Shown here: one piece after another, positions 32,799 to 40,223 of the stretch
How the letters are laid out: every line of letters starts with the position of its first letter
Numbering within the stretch: position 1 is the stretch's first letter
NCBI RefSeq assembly: GCF_001314225.1
Contig: NZ_CP012697.1
Span: 3,906,001 to 3,970,000, forward strand
Origin: Microbacterium sp. No. 7
Lineage (GTDB): Bacteria > Actinomycetota > Actinomycetes > Actinomycetales > Microbacteriaceae
Direction: 5' to 3'
DNA: 64,000 bases
Translations under genes and position numbers: made by a program
The notes under the pieces: generated by a model
The model's database searches: none
The model's input: only the letters and a program-made list of their open reading frames with translations
Told to the model about the DNA's origin: nothing

Positions 32799-33568
32799 CG
32801 GGCGGAGTTCACCCCTTCATTTCCTCCCACCATGGCGTTCACCACGGTCTCTCCGGTCACCTTCTTGGAGTCGAACTCGGCCACGACGGCGCCGAGCCGC
32901 AGCACGACGATGCGGTCCGTCACGTCGAGCACGAAGTGATGGATGTCGTGCGAGACGACGAGCACGCCGAGGCCCTCGTCGGCGAGCGTGCGGATCAGCT
33001 TGCCGACCTGCTCGGCCGCCGAATGGCTCAGGGCCGCCGTGGGCTCGTCGAGCAGCACGACCTTCGGCTGCCACAGGATCGACCGCGCGATGGCGATGTT
33101 CTGCCGCTGGCCGCCCGACATCGCGCTCACCGGGCGGGTGAGCGAGATGCTGTCGAGCCGCAGCTGCCGCAGCACCTTGCGCGCGCGCTGCTCCTCCTCG
33201 GCGCGGCGCACGCGGCGCAGTCCGAGCGGGCCGCCCACGAGCTCGCGGCCGAGGAACAGGTTCTGCACGGCGTCGAGGTTGTCGCAGAGGGCGAGGTCTT
33301 GGTAGACGGTCTGCACGCCGAGCGCCGTGACATCGTGCGGCCCCTTGATGTCCTGCGGCCGGCCGTCGAAGAGGTATTCCCCCTCCTCCGGGCGCACGAT
33401 CCCGCTGAGCGTCTTGATGAGCGTCGACTTGCCGGCGCCGTTGTCGCCGACCAGGCCGACGACCTCGCCGGGGTTGATGTGGATGTCGATGCCCCGCAGC
33501 ACGCGGATCGCGCCGTACGACTTGTACACGCTCCGCAGCTCGAGAAGCGGCTTGACGGTGTCGCCCAT
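32795..33568 (-). CDS. Sugar ABC transporter ATP-binding protein 2
   Basis: The 257-residue ATPase has GDNGAGKST (Walker A), TVYQDLALCD (Q-loop), AMSGGQRQNIAIARS (signature), VVLLDEPTAAL (Walker B) and VVSHDIHH (H-loop). A single domain, as in importer 1. AAGGAGGG lies upstream of the ATG at 33568; upstream extension to 33676 would run into binding protein 3. It energises uptake by permease 2. Confidence 0.9.
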   Translation of the reverse strand: MGDTVKPLLELRSVYKSYGAIRVLRGIDIHINPGEVVGLVGDNGAGKSTLIKTLSGIVRPEEGEYLFDGRPQDIKGPHDVTALGVQTVYQDLALCDNLDAVQNLFLGRELVGGPLGLRRVRRAEEEQRARKVLRQLRLDSISLTRPVSAMSGGQRQNIAIARSILWQPKVVLLDEPTAALSHSAAEQVGKLIRTLADEGLGVLVVSHDIHHFVLDVTDRIVVLRLGAVVAEFDSKKVTGETVVNAMVGGNEGVNSAR

Positions 33569-33609
33569 GCCCTCGCCCTCCTTGGTTGATTGAGTTTCGG
33601 TCCGGGCGT

Positions 33610-34734
33610 TCAGCCGAGGTTGTCGGCGCAGACGGGAACGGTCTCCGCCCCCTGGCAGATCTCCTCCCACGTCCACACCCCGTCCTCGACCACATCGCCC
33701 ACGTTGTCGATCGTCACGTTCTCCACCGGCAGGAACACCGCAGGGATCTCCGCGAAATCGTTGTCCACCACCCCATTGACCATCTCCGACGGCACACCCC
33801 CACCCGACAGGATCGACGCCACCACCTGCGCCGCCGCGCGGGCCTGGTCGGTGAGGTTCTTGTAGACGGTGTTGTCCTGCTTGCCCTGCACGATGTACTG
33901 CACGGCGTTGAGGTTCGCGTCCTGGCCGCCGGTCACGACGACCTGGCCGTCGAGGCCCTGCGTCGTCAGCGCCGCGATCGCCCCGCCCGCGAGGCCGTCG
34001 TTCATGCTGATGATCAGGTCGAGGGCGTTGTCGTTCTGCGCGAGGCAGTCCTCGATGAACGCCTGACCCGCGACCGGGTCCCAGTTGGTGATGTTCTGCT
34101 CACAGACCACCTCGATCTTGCCCGACGCGATCAGCGGCTCCAGGAACTCGTCCTGACCCTTCTGATACTGGTTGGTCCCGTATTCGCCGGGGCTTCCCTT
34201 GATGCGCGCGACCTTGAGGCCGTCACCGGCCATGCCCTCGATGAGCTCGGCGGCGCGCTCGCCCTGCGCCTGGCCGACCGCCAGCGCGTCGAACAGCACG
34301 TGCGCCTCCGCCGGGCCGCCCACCGCATCGTGCTCGTACAGCACGACGGGGACCTCGGCCTGTGCCGCGACGGCGAGCGAGCCGGCGGCGAGGTTCGCGT
34401 CGGCCGACACGAACACGATGACGTCGGCCCCGCGGGTCACGGCGTCCTCGACCTGCTGCTGCTGCTTCGTCGGGTCGCCCTCCGCGTTGTCGACCGTGAC
34501 CGTCGCATTCGGCGCGTACTCCTTCATCGCCTCGATGAACGCGGGCGCGTCGCGGTTCTCGAACCGGGTCGTGGTCGTGTTCGGCAGCAGGAAGAACACT
34601 TTCTGCTCGCCGGCCGCGGCCTCGCCGCCGCCCTCGCCGTTCGACCCATTGTCACCGCCCGAGGAGCACCCCGCAATGAGGAGCATCCCCGCGGCCAGAA
34701 GTGCGGTCGATGTCAGTGCTGTCCGTGTGCGCAT
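33610..34734 (-). CDS. Sugar ABC transporter substrate-binding lipoprotein (3)
   Basis: The 374-residue lipoprotein (LLIAGC, Cys23) has the same fold as protein 2 and shares long nearly identical DNA blocks with it (33610-33831 versus 27004-27225; 34016-34173 versus 27410-27567, one mismatch each). Between them the sequences diverge, giving a mosaic. It is first in the importer-2 operon, with AAGGAG before the ATG and a TTGACC-17-CATCAT promoter controlled by a LacI-type site. Confidence 0.9.
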   Translation of the reverse strand: MRTRTALTSTALLAAGMLLIAGCSSGGDNGSNGEGGGEAAAGEQKVFFLLPNTTTTRFENRDAPAFIEAMKEYAPNATVTVDNAEGDPTKQQQQVEDAVTRGADVIVFVSADANLAAGSLAVAAQAEVPVVLYEHDAVGGPAEAHVLFDALAVGQAQGERAAELIEGMAGDGLKVARIKGSPGEYGTNQYQKGQDEFLEPLIASGKIEVVCEQNITNWDPVAGQAFIEDCLAQNDNALDLIISMNDGLAGGAIAALTTQGLDGQVVVTGGQDANLNAVQYIVQGKQDNTVYKNLTDQARAAAQVVASILSGGGVPSEMVNGVVDNDFAEIPAVFLPVENVTIDNVGDVVEDGVWTWEEICQGAETVPVCADNLG

Positions 34735-34793
34735 GCGCTTCTCCTTCGAAGTCTCAACGCCAGATTCGGGCCCGACGATGGTGCTTGATCACT

Positions 34794-34805
34794 GCGAACG
34801 ATTGC
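34794..34805. promoter_or_regulatory. LacI-type operator C (importer 2)
   Basis: GCGAACGATTGC, extended to the palindromic context CTGC...GCAG (34792-34807), lies downstream of the importer-2 -10 box and covers the expected transcription start. Confidence 0.6.
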
Positions 34806-34816
34806 AGTCAGGTGTC

Positions 34817-34845
34817 ATGATGACAGATCTCGACCGTCAGGTCAA
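34817..34845 (-). promoter_or_regulatory. Promoter of importer-2 operon
   Basis: TTGACC (34845-34840) and CATCAT (34822-34817) on the minus strand are separated by 17 bp. Operator C follows 11 bp downstream. Confidence 0.55.
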
Positions 34846-34906
34846 CCGGCGCAGTGTCCATGTGTATCGCGGGATACTGACAGACAACCGGCATCCGCCG
34901 GCATCT

Positions 34907-34934
34907 TGCAAACGATTGTTGTCACTGCTACGTT
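34907..34934 (+). promoter_or_regulatory. Promoter of the M24 gene with LacI-type operator D
   Basis: TTGCAA (34907-34912) and TACGTT (34929-34934) are 16 bp apart. The -35 overlaps GCAAACGATTGT (34908-34919), the fourth LacI-type site, so the divergent operon is probably co-regulated with importer 2. Confidence 0.5.
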
Positions 34935-34976
34935 TCCGATGACGACAACCGACTACGACGGAAGTGACGGTTCCTC

Positions 34977-36230
34977 ATGGGAGAGGCATCGGCGGCACGG
35001 CCGCTTCTGACTCCGGGCCTCCTCGGCGTCGACTACGAGACCCGTGTCGACTTCGACAGGCTCCGGGGCTACCGGCTCGAGCGCGCACAGCGCGCCCTCG
35101 AGGTGAGCGAGTGCGGGGCGTTCCTGCTCTTCGACTTCTACAACATCCGCTACACGACGCAGTCGTGGGTCGGCGGCGCCCTGGGCGACAAGATGATCCG
35201 GTACGCGCTGCTCACGCGCGGCGGCGAGCCGCACCTGTGGGACTTCGGGTCGGCCGTCAAGCACCACCAGCTCTACTCCCCCTGGCTGCGGCACGACCAC
35301 AACCACCCCGGCTTCCTCGGCTTCCGCGGCGCCGTCGCGCCGACCGCGGGGCTGATGCGGGACGCCGTCACGCAGATCAAGGGCATTCTCACCGACCTCG
35401 GCCTGCAGAACGCCCCGGTGGGCATCGACATCGTCGAGCCGCCGTTCCTCTTCGAGATGCAGCGGCAGGGCTTCACGGTCGTCGACGCGCAGCAGCACAT
35501 GCTCGACGCCCGCGAGATCAAGAGCGTCGACGAGATCATGCTCCTGAACCAGGCGGCGGCCATGGTCGACGGCGTCTACACCGACATCGTCGAGGCGCTC
35601 AAGCCCGGCGTGCGCGAGAACGAGATCGTCGCCCTCGCCGCGAAGAAGCTCTACGAGTACGGATCCGACCAGGTCGAGGCGATCAACGCGATCTCGGGCG
35701 AGCGCTGCAACCCGCACCCGCACAACTTCACCGACCGCATCATCCGCCCCGGCGATCAGGCGTTCTTCGACATCATCCATTCGTTCAACGGCTACCGCAC
35801 CTGCTACTACCGCACCTTCAGCGTCGGAAGGGCGACCGGCCCGCAGCGCTCCGCCTACTCCCGGGCCCGCGAGTGGATGGACAACGCCATCGCCGCGATC
35901 AAGCCCGGCGTCGGATCGGACGAGATCGCGTCGCTGTTCCCGACCGCCGAGTCGCTCGGCTTCGACGACGAGCTCTCCGCCTTCGGCCTGCAGTTCTGCC
36001 ACGGACTCGGCCTGGGCCTGCACGAGCGCCCCATCATCTCGCGCCTCAACAGCTACCGGGAGCCCGTCGAGATCAAGACCGGCATGGTCTTCGCCGTGGA
36101 GACCTACTGCCCCGCGTCCGACGGATACTCGGCGGCCCGCATCGAGGAGGAGGTCGTCATCACCGACGACGGCCCGGTCGTCATCACGAAGTACCCCGCC
36201 GACGAGCTCGTCGTCGCCAACCCCTACTGA
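34977..36230 (+). CDS. M24 (creatinase/aminopeptidase P fold) protein with altered metal site
   Basis: The 417-residue protein has an N-terminal creatinase-like domain and a C-terminal pita-bread domain. Metal ligands seen are Asp265 (QAFFDI), His342 (FCHGLGLGLHERP), Glu375 (VFAVETYC) and Glu390 (ARIEEEV). The second Asp, normally in the G-Y-x-S-D-x-T-R-T motif, is replaced: GYRTCYYRTF has Cys276 at that position. It may be a non-peptidase such as a creatinase- or lyase-like enzyme of the imported compound. No strong ribosome-binding site is visible before 34977. Confidence 0.75.
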   Translation: MGEASAARPLLTPGLLGVDYETRVDFDRLRGYRLERAQRALEVSECGAFLLFDFYNIRYTTQSWVGGALGDKMIRYALLTRGGEPHLWDFGSAVKHHQLYSPWLRHDHNHPGFLGFRGAVAPTAGLMRDAVTQIKGILTDLGLQNAPVGIDIVEPPFLFEMQRQGFTVVDAQQHMLDAREIKSVDEIMLLNQAAAMVDGVYTDIVEALKPGVRENEIVALAAKKLYEYGSDQVEAINAISGERCNPHPHNFTDRIIRPGDQAFFDIIHSFNGYRTCYYRTFSVGRATGPQRSAYSRAREWMDNAIAAIKPGVGSDEIASLFPTAESLGFDDELSAFGLQFCHGLGLGLHERPIISRLNSYREPVEIKTGMVFAVETYCPASDGYSAARIEEEVVITDDGPVVITKYPADELVVANPY

Positions 36231-36261
36231 GCCCCTCTTCCCGATCGAAGGAGCGTCGCCG

Positions 36262-37356
36262 ATGCCCGCGACAACGACATTCACGCCCGATTCCGACACC
36301 ATGCGCGCCGCCGTCATGCATGGCAAGGGCGACATCCGCATCGAGTCGGTCCCCGTCCCCTCCGCGCTGCCCGGCGAGCTGCTGCTCCAGGTCTCGGCGG
36401 TCGGCGTGTGCGGCACCGATGCGGCGGAGTGGGCGAACGGCCCGAAGCTCTTCCCCATCGAGGTGCCGCATCCCGTGACGGGACACGTCGGCCCGATGAT
36501 CGTGGGGCACGAGTTCGCCGGGACGGTCGTCGACGTGGGCGAGGGCGTCGACCCGTCGTGGATCGGCAGGCTCGTCGCGTCGTGCGGCTCGATGCCGTGC
36601 GGCGAGTGCGACGAATGCACGGGCGGCCGCTCGAACCTCTGCCGCCGGTACGCGGCGGTCGGCCTGCACCGCGACGGCGCGCTCGCCGCCTACGTGTCGG
36701 CGCCGCTCGGCAGCTGCGTCGACGTCGGCGTCCTGGGCCTCGGCCCGGACGAGGCCGCCCTCGCGCAGCCGATGGCCATCGCCGTGCACTCGATGCGCCG
36801 CGCGCGCCTCCGGCCGGGCGACGTCGCCGTCGTGCAGGGCGTCGGCGGCATCGGCGCGTTCCTCATCAGCGCGCTCGTCGACGCCGGCGCGCGCGTCGTC
36901 GCCGTGGATCTGTCCGAGGAGCGGCTCGGCATCGCCCGCTCGCTCGGCGCGGACGTGACGATCCTCGCCGGGACCGACGAGGCCCGGCAGCGGATCGCGG
37001 ACGAGTTCACCGACCGCATCCCCGTGTTCTTCGAGGTGACCGGCTCCGACCCGGGCCTGCAGCTCGCGCTGGACATCGTGCCGATGGGCACGGAGATCGT
37101 GATGGTCGGCATCCACAAGGCGCCCCGCACGATCGACCTCGCGCGGGTCACCGTCCGCGAGCTCAGCCTCATCGGCACCAACGCGATGGTGCGCGAGACG
37201 GACTTCCCCGAGGCGGCACGGCTGGTCGCGGCGCGCCGGGGGCAGTGGGGCGAGATCGCGCCGGCGCCCCTCCCGCTCGACGATCTCGTCGACGGCGCGC
37301 TGCGGCCGATGTCGGAGGGTCGGCCGCCCGCGATCAAGACGCTCATCCATCCGTGA
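36262..37356 (+). CDS. Zinc-dependent alcohol/polyol dehydrogenase (MDR)
   Basis: The 364-residue enzyme has both zinc sites: catalytic Cys50 in VGVCGTDAAEW with VGHEFAGTVV, and the structural four-Cys loop CGECDECTGGRSNLC (about 114-128). NAD binding is at VVQGVGGIGAFLIS. It resembles threonine/butanediol/sorbitol dehydrogenases. AAGGAG precedes the ATG by 9 nt and the gene is 31 nt after the M24 gene, so the two are in one operon with the downstream LacI gene. Confidence 0.85.
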   Translation: MPATTTFTPDSDTMRAAVMHGKGDIRIESVPVPSALPGELLLQVSAVGVCGTDAAEWANGPKLFPIEVPHPVTGHVGPMIVGHEFAGTVVDVGEGVDPSWIGRLVASCGSMPCGECDECTGGRSNLCRRYAAVGLHRDGALAAYVSAPLGSCVDVGVLGLGPDEAALAQPMAIAVHSMRRARLRPGDVAVVQGVGGIGAFLISALVDAGARVVAVDLSEERLGIARSLGADVTILAGTDEARQRIADEFTDRIPVFFEVTGSDPGLQLALDIVPMGTEIVMVGIHKAPRTIDLARVTVRELSLIGTNAMVRETDFPEAARLVAARRGQWGEIAPAPLPLDDLVDGALRPMSEGRPPAIKTLIHP

Positions 37357-37407
37357 CGATAATTGCCTGAGTCGCGGATTCCCGCGGTTCGAGCATGAGA
37401 GCCCGAG

Positions 37408-38472
37408 GTGATGACAGTGGCCGACTCCCGCGTACCCACGCTCAAGGACGTCGCGAAGAAGGCCGGGGTGCACGTCGCGACCGCGTCGCGCGCGCTGAGC
37501 GACGAGCAGGCGCACCTCGTGAGCGAGGCCACGAGGGCGCGGGTCCAGGCGGCCGCCGACAGTCTCGGGTACCGCACGAACGCGGTCGCCCAGTCGCTGC
37601 GCAAGGGCACGACCGGGGCGCTCGGCGTCGTCGTGGCCGACCTCGCGAACCCCTTCGTCGTCTCGGTCCTGCGCGGCATCGAGTTCGAGGCGCGCGCGCG
37701 CGACGCGATGCCGCTGGTCGCCGAGACGCACGACGACCCGGCGCTGCTGCGCAGCGTCGTCACGCGACTGCTGCGGAACCGGGTCGACGGGCTCATCCTC
37801 AGCGCCGTGCACACGACCGACGAAGAGTTCGTCGCCGAGGTCGAGTCGCGCGTGCCCGTCGTGCTCGCGGTGCGCGGCTTCGGCCCGCAGATCGACCTGG
37901 GGCGCCCCGACCGGCACCGCGAGGTGCTGCACGACGACGTCCAGGGCGCCCGCATCGCCGTGAACCACCTCATCCGGCTGGGACACCGGCGCATCGCGCA
38001 GCTGCCCGGCACCCAGCGCATCTCGTCGTTCCTCGGCCGCAGCGACGGCTATCGCGCCGCGATCGCGGCCTCGCCCGACGTGATCGACGTGTCGACGGGG
38101 GCGGTGGCGCTCGAGGCCTCGGTCGCCGAGGGCCGGCGCCTCACCGCCGATCTCTTCCGCCAGCCCGCCGGCCGGCAGCCGACCGCCATCTTCGCGCACA
38201 ACGACCTGATGGCCGTCGGCGCGCTCGACGCCCTCCGCGACGTCGGCCTGCGCTGCCCGGACGACGTGTCGATCGTCGGCTACAACGACGCGCCGCTGAG
38301 CGACCACCTCGACCCGCCCCTCACGACGGTGCGCCTGCCCAGCTTCGAGCTCGGCAGGCACAGCGCCCAGCTCGCCTTCAGCGCCATCGCCGGCGACAGC
38401 CCCGACGCGGCGCGGATCATGCTCGCCCCGGAGTTCGTCGAACGCAAGTCGACGAGACCCCTGAACCCCTAG
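37408..38472 (+). CDS. LacI family transcriptional regulator
   Basis: The 354-residue protein has the LacI helix-turn-helix and hinge (TLKDVAKKAGVHVATASRAL, residues 11-30; LGYRTNAVAQSLR) and a periplasmic-binding-like effector domain (LGVVVADLANPFVVSVLRGI, GLILSAVHTTDEEF, AIFAHNDLMAVGAL, SIVGYNDAPLS). It is the obvious candidate to bind the GCGAACGATTGC-type sites of the two importers, the M24 gene and the E1/E2 operon. The start could be GTG 37408, ATG 37411 or GTG 37417. Confidence 0.9.
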   Translation: MMTVADSRVPTLKDVAKKAGVHVATASRALSDEQAHLVSEATRARVQAAADSLGYRTNAVAQSLRKGTTGALGVVVADLANPFVVSVLRGIEFEARARDAMPLVAETHDDPALLRSVVTRLLRNRVDGLILSAVHTTDEEFVAEVESRVPVVLAVRGFGPQIDLGRPDRHREVLHDDVQGARIAVNHLIRLGHRRIAQLPGTQRISSFLGRSDGYRAAIAASPDVIDVSTGAVALEASVAEGRRLTADLFRQPAGRQPTAIFAHNDLMAVGALDALRDVGLRCPDDVSIVGYNDAPLSDHLDPPLTTVRLPSFELGRHSAQLAFSAIAGDSPDAARIMLAPEFVERKSTRPLNP

Positions 38473-38519
38473 CCCGCTCCACGACCCGGAGCGCCCCGCG
38501 AAGCCCCAAGGAGAACACC

Positions 38520-39383
38520 ATGTCCACCGTCGGATTCATCGGACTCGGCACCATGGGCGCCGGCATGGCCCTGCGCCTCGTCGACGCCGGCCACACCGTG
38601 CGCGTCTGGAACAGGTCGGCCGCCCCGCTCGAGCCCCTCGTCGCCGCGGGAGCCGTCGCCGTCGACTCCCCGTCCGATGCGCTGAACGCCGGCGTGGCGT
38701 TCTCGATGCTCTCCAACGACGCGGCGACCGACGCGGTCTTCACGGATGCCGTCCTCGCGGCGGCGCCCGGGAGCGTGCACGTCAACATGGCGACCGTCAG
38801 CCTCGAGAAGGCCCGCGAGCTGTCCGCCCGTCACGAGGCGCACGGCGTGCGGTACGTGGCCGCGCCCGTGCTCGGGCGGCCGAACCTCGCCGCGACCGGG
38901 CAGCTCAACATCGTCTCCGCGGGCCCATCGGACGCGCTCGACCGCGCCGACGAGTTCTTCCCCGCGCTGGGCAAGCGCGTCTGGCGCGTGGGCGCCGCCC
39001 CGGAGAAGGCGAACCTCGTCAAGATCGGCGTGAACTACAACCTCATCCACACCCTCCAGACCCTCGCGGAGTCGCTGAACCTCATCGAGCGCGGCGGCGT
39101 CGACGGGAGCACGTTCGTCGAGATCCTCACGGACGCCGCGTACACGGGGGCGGCGTACGTCGGCTACGGGGCGCTCATCGCGGGCCGCTCCTACACGCCG
39201 CCCGCCTTCAGCGTCGCGCTGGGGCTCAAGGACCTCTCCCTCGCCCGGGCGGCGGCCGCCGAGACCGGCGCGGCGCTGCCGACGGCCCCCGTCATCCAGG
39301 AGATCTTCGAGGAGGCGCTCGCCGACGAGGAACTGTCGACGCTCGACTGGTCCGCCGTCGCGGAGATCACCCGGCGCCGCTGA
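38520..39383 (+). CDS. 3-hydroxyisobutyrate dehydrogenase-family oxidoreductase
   Basis: The 287-residue protein starts VGFIGLGTMGAGMALRL (NAD(P)-binding), has HVNMATVSLEKARELSARH and an essential Lys in EKANLVKIGVNYNLI (about 170). The family oxidises beta-hydroxy acids such as 3-hydroxyisobutyrate, tartronate or 6-phosphogluconate. AAGGAG precedes the ATG. It lies 47 nt after the LacI gene and ends the plus-strand catabolic operon. Confidence 0.85.
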   Translation: MSTVGFIGLGTMGAGMALRLVDAGHTVRVWNRSAAPLEPLVAAGAVAVDSPSDALNAGVAFSMLSNDAATDAVFTDAVLAAAPGSVHVNMATVSLEKARELSARHEAHGVRYVAAPVLGRPNLAATGQLNIVSAGPSDALDRADEFFPALGKRVWRVGAAPEKANLVKIGVNYNLIHTLQTLAESLNLIERGGVDGSTFVEILTDAAYTGAAYVGYGALIAGRSYTPPAFSVALGLKDLSLARAAAAETGAALPTAPVIQEIFEEALADEELSTLDWSAVAEITRRR

Positions 39384-39432
39384 GCCCCGACCCTGGCGTG
39401 CACCGTGCAGGACTTCTCGAGGCCGGCGCGGG

Positions 39433-40125
39433 TCAGAGGCCGGCGGGCCCGAGGCGCGTGAGCGGGGGCTGCAGCTGGCCCACCGGACCGCGGCGGAACA
39501 GCTGGGCCGGGCGTCCGCCGTCGCGGGCGAGGCCGCCCGTGGGCTCGACGAAGCCCTCGGCGCCCGTGATCTTGCGGTGGAAGTTGCGGGGGTCGAGCGG
39601 CACGCCCCACACGGCCTCGTACACGGCGCGCAGCTGCGCGATCGTGAACTCGGGCGGGCAGAACGCCGTCGCGAGAGCGGAGTACTCGAGCTTCGCCCTG
39701 GCGCGCTCGAGCGCGTCGGCGAAGATCGCGCCGTGATCGAACGCCAGCGCCAGGTCCCCCCGCTCGACGGCCGACACGGGCCACCAGCGCGCGGCGCTCG
39801 CGTCGGCGCCGGCGGCGGGGTCGGCGAGGTCGGGCGCCATCGCGAGCCACGCGATCGTGACCACGCGCCCGCGCGGGTCACGCCCCGGCGCACCGTACGT
39901 GCGCACCTGCTCGAGGTGCACGCCGTCCGACACCCCGGTCTCCTCGGCGAGCTCGCGGTACGCGGCCTGCTCGAGCTCCTCGCCGTCGCGCACGAAGCCG
40001 CCCGGCAGCGCCCACGATCCGGCGAACGGCGCGATGCCGCGCTCGACCAGCAGCACCTGCAGCACGCGGTCGCGGATGGTCAGCACGATGAGGTCGGCGG
40101 TCACCGCGAACGAGAAGGGCGTCAT
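39433..40125 (-). CDS. NrtR-like Nudix transcriptional regulator
   Basis: The 230-residue protein has an N-terminal Nudix domain with a good Nudix box GGFVRDGEELEQAAYRELAEETGV (residues 42-65, catalytic Glu residues kept) and a C-terminal winged helix (FTIAQLRAVYEAVWGVPLDPRNFHRKITG, about 160-188) as in NrtR regulators that sense ADP-ribose and control NAD metabolism. The intact box means hydrolase activity cannot be excluded. It is divergent from the SPFH/NAD-kinase-like operon. Two palindromes between them are its likely sites. Confidence 0.8.
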   Translation of the reverse strand: MTPFSFAVTADLIVLTIRDRVLQVLLVERGIAPFAGSWALPGGFVRDGEELEQAAYRELAEETGVSDGVHLEQVRTYGAPGRDPRGRVVTIAWLAMAPDLADPAAGADASAARWWPVSAVERGDLALAFDHGAIFADALERARAKLEYSALATAFCPPEFTIAQLRAVYEAVWGVPLDPRNFHRKITGAEGFVEPTGGLARDGGRPAQLFRRGPVGQLQPPLTRLGPAGL

Positions 40126-40154
40126 GAGTCCACCCTACGTCCCCTCGACCATAA

Positions 40155-40171
40155 ATCGTCATCTTGACGAT
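40155..40171. promoter_or_regulatory. Palindromic operator 1 (NrtR-like)
   Basis: ATCGTCA-TCT-TGACGAT is a perfect 7-bp-arm palindrome overlapping the -35 box TTGACG (40164-40169) of the SPFH operon. Its centre is 33 bp, about three helical turns, from operator 2. Confidence 0.7.
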
Positions 40172-40192
40172 AATCAGCATCCGCGTTATCGT
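40164..40192 (+). promoter_or_regulatory. Promoter of the SPFH/NAD-kinase-like operon
   Basis: TTGACG (40164-40169) and TATCGT (40187-40192) are spaced by exactly 17 bp, and each box is covered by one of the two palindromes. Confidence 0.65.
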
Positions 40193-40204
40193 CATTATGA
40201 CGAC
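40188..40204. promoter_or_regulatory. Palindromic operator 2 (NrtR-like)
   Basis: ATCGTCA-TTA-TGACGAC matches operator 1 at 6 of 7 arm pairs and overlaps the -10 box of the plus-strand promoter. Confidence 0.7.
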
Positions 40205-40223
40205 ATCACCGAAGGAGGATGCC

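Noticed and set aside
34977..36230. DMSP lyase DddP
   Set aside because: The M24 fold is shared, but I could not confirm DddP-specific residues and a metal-ligand Asp is replaced. The genomic context is sugar-type import.
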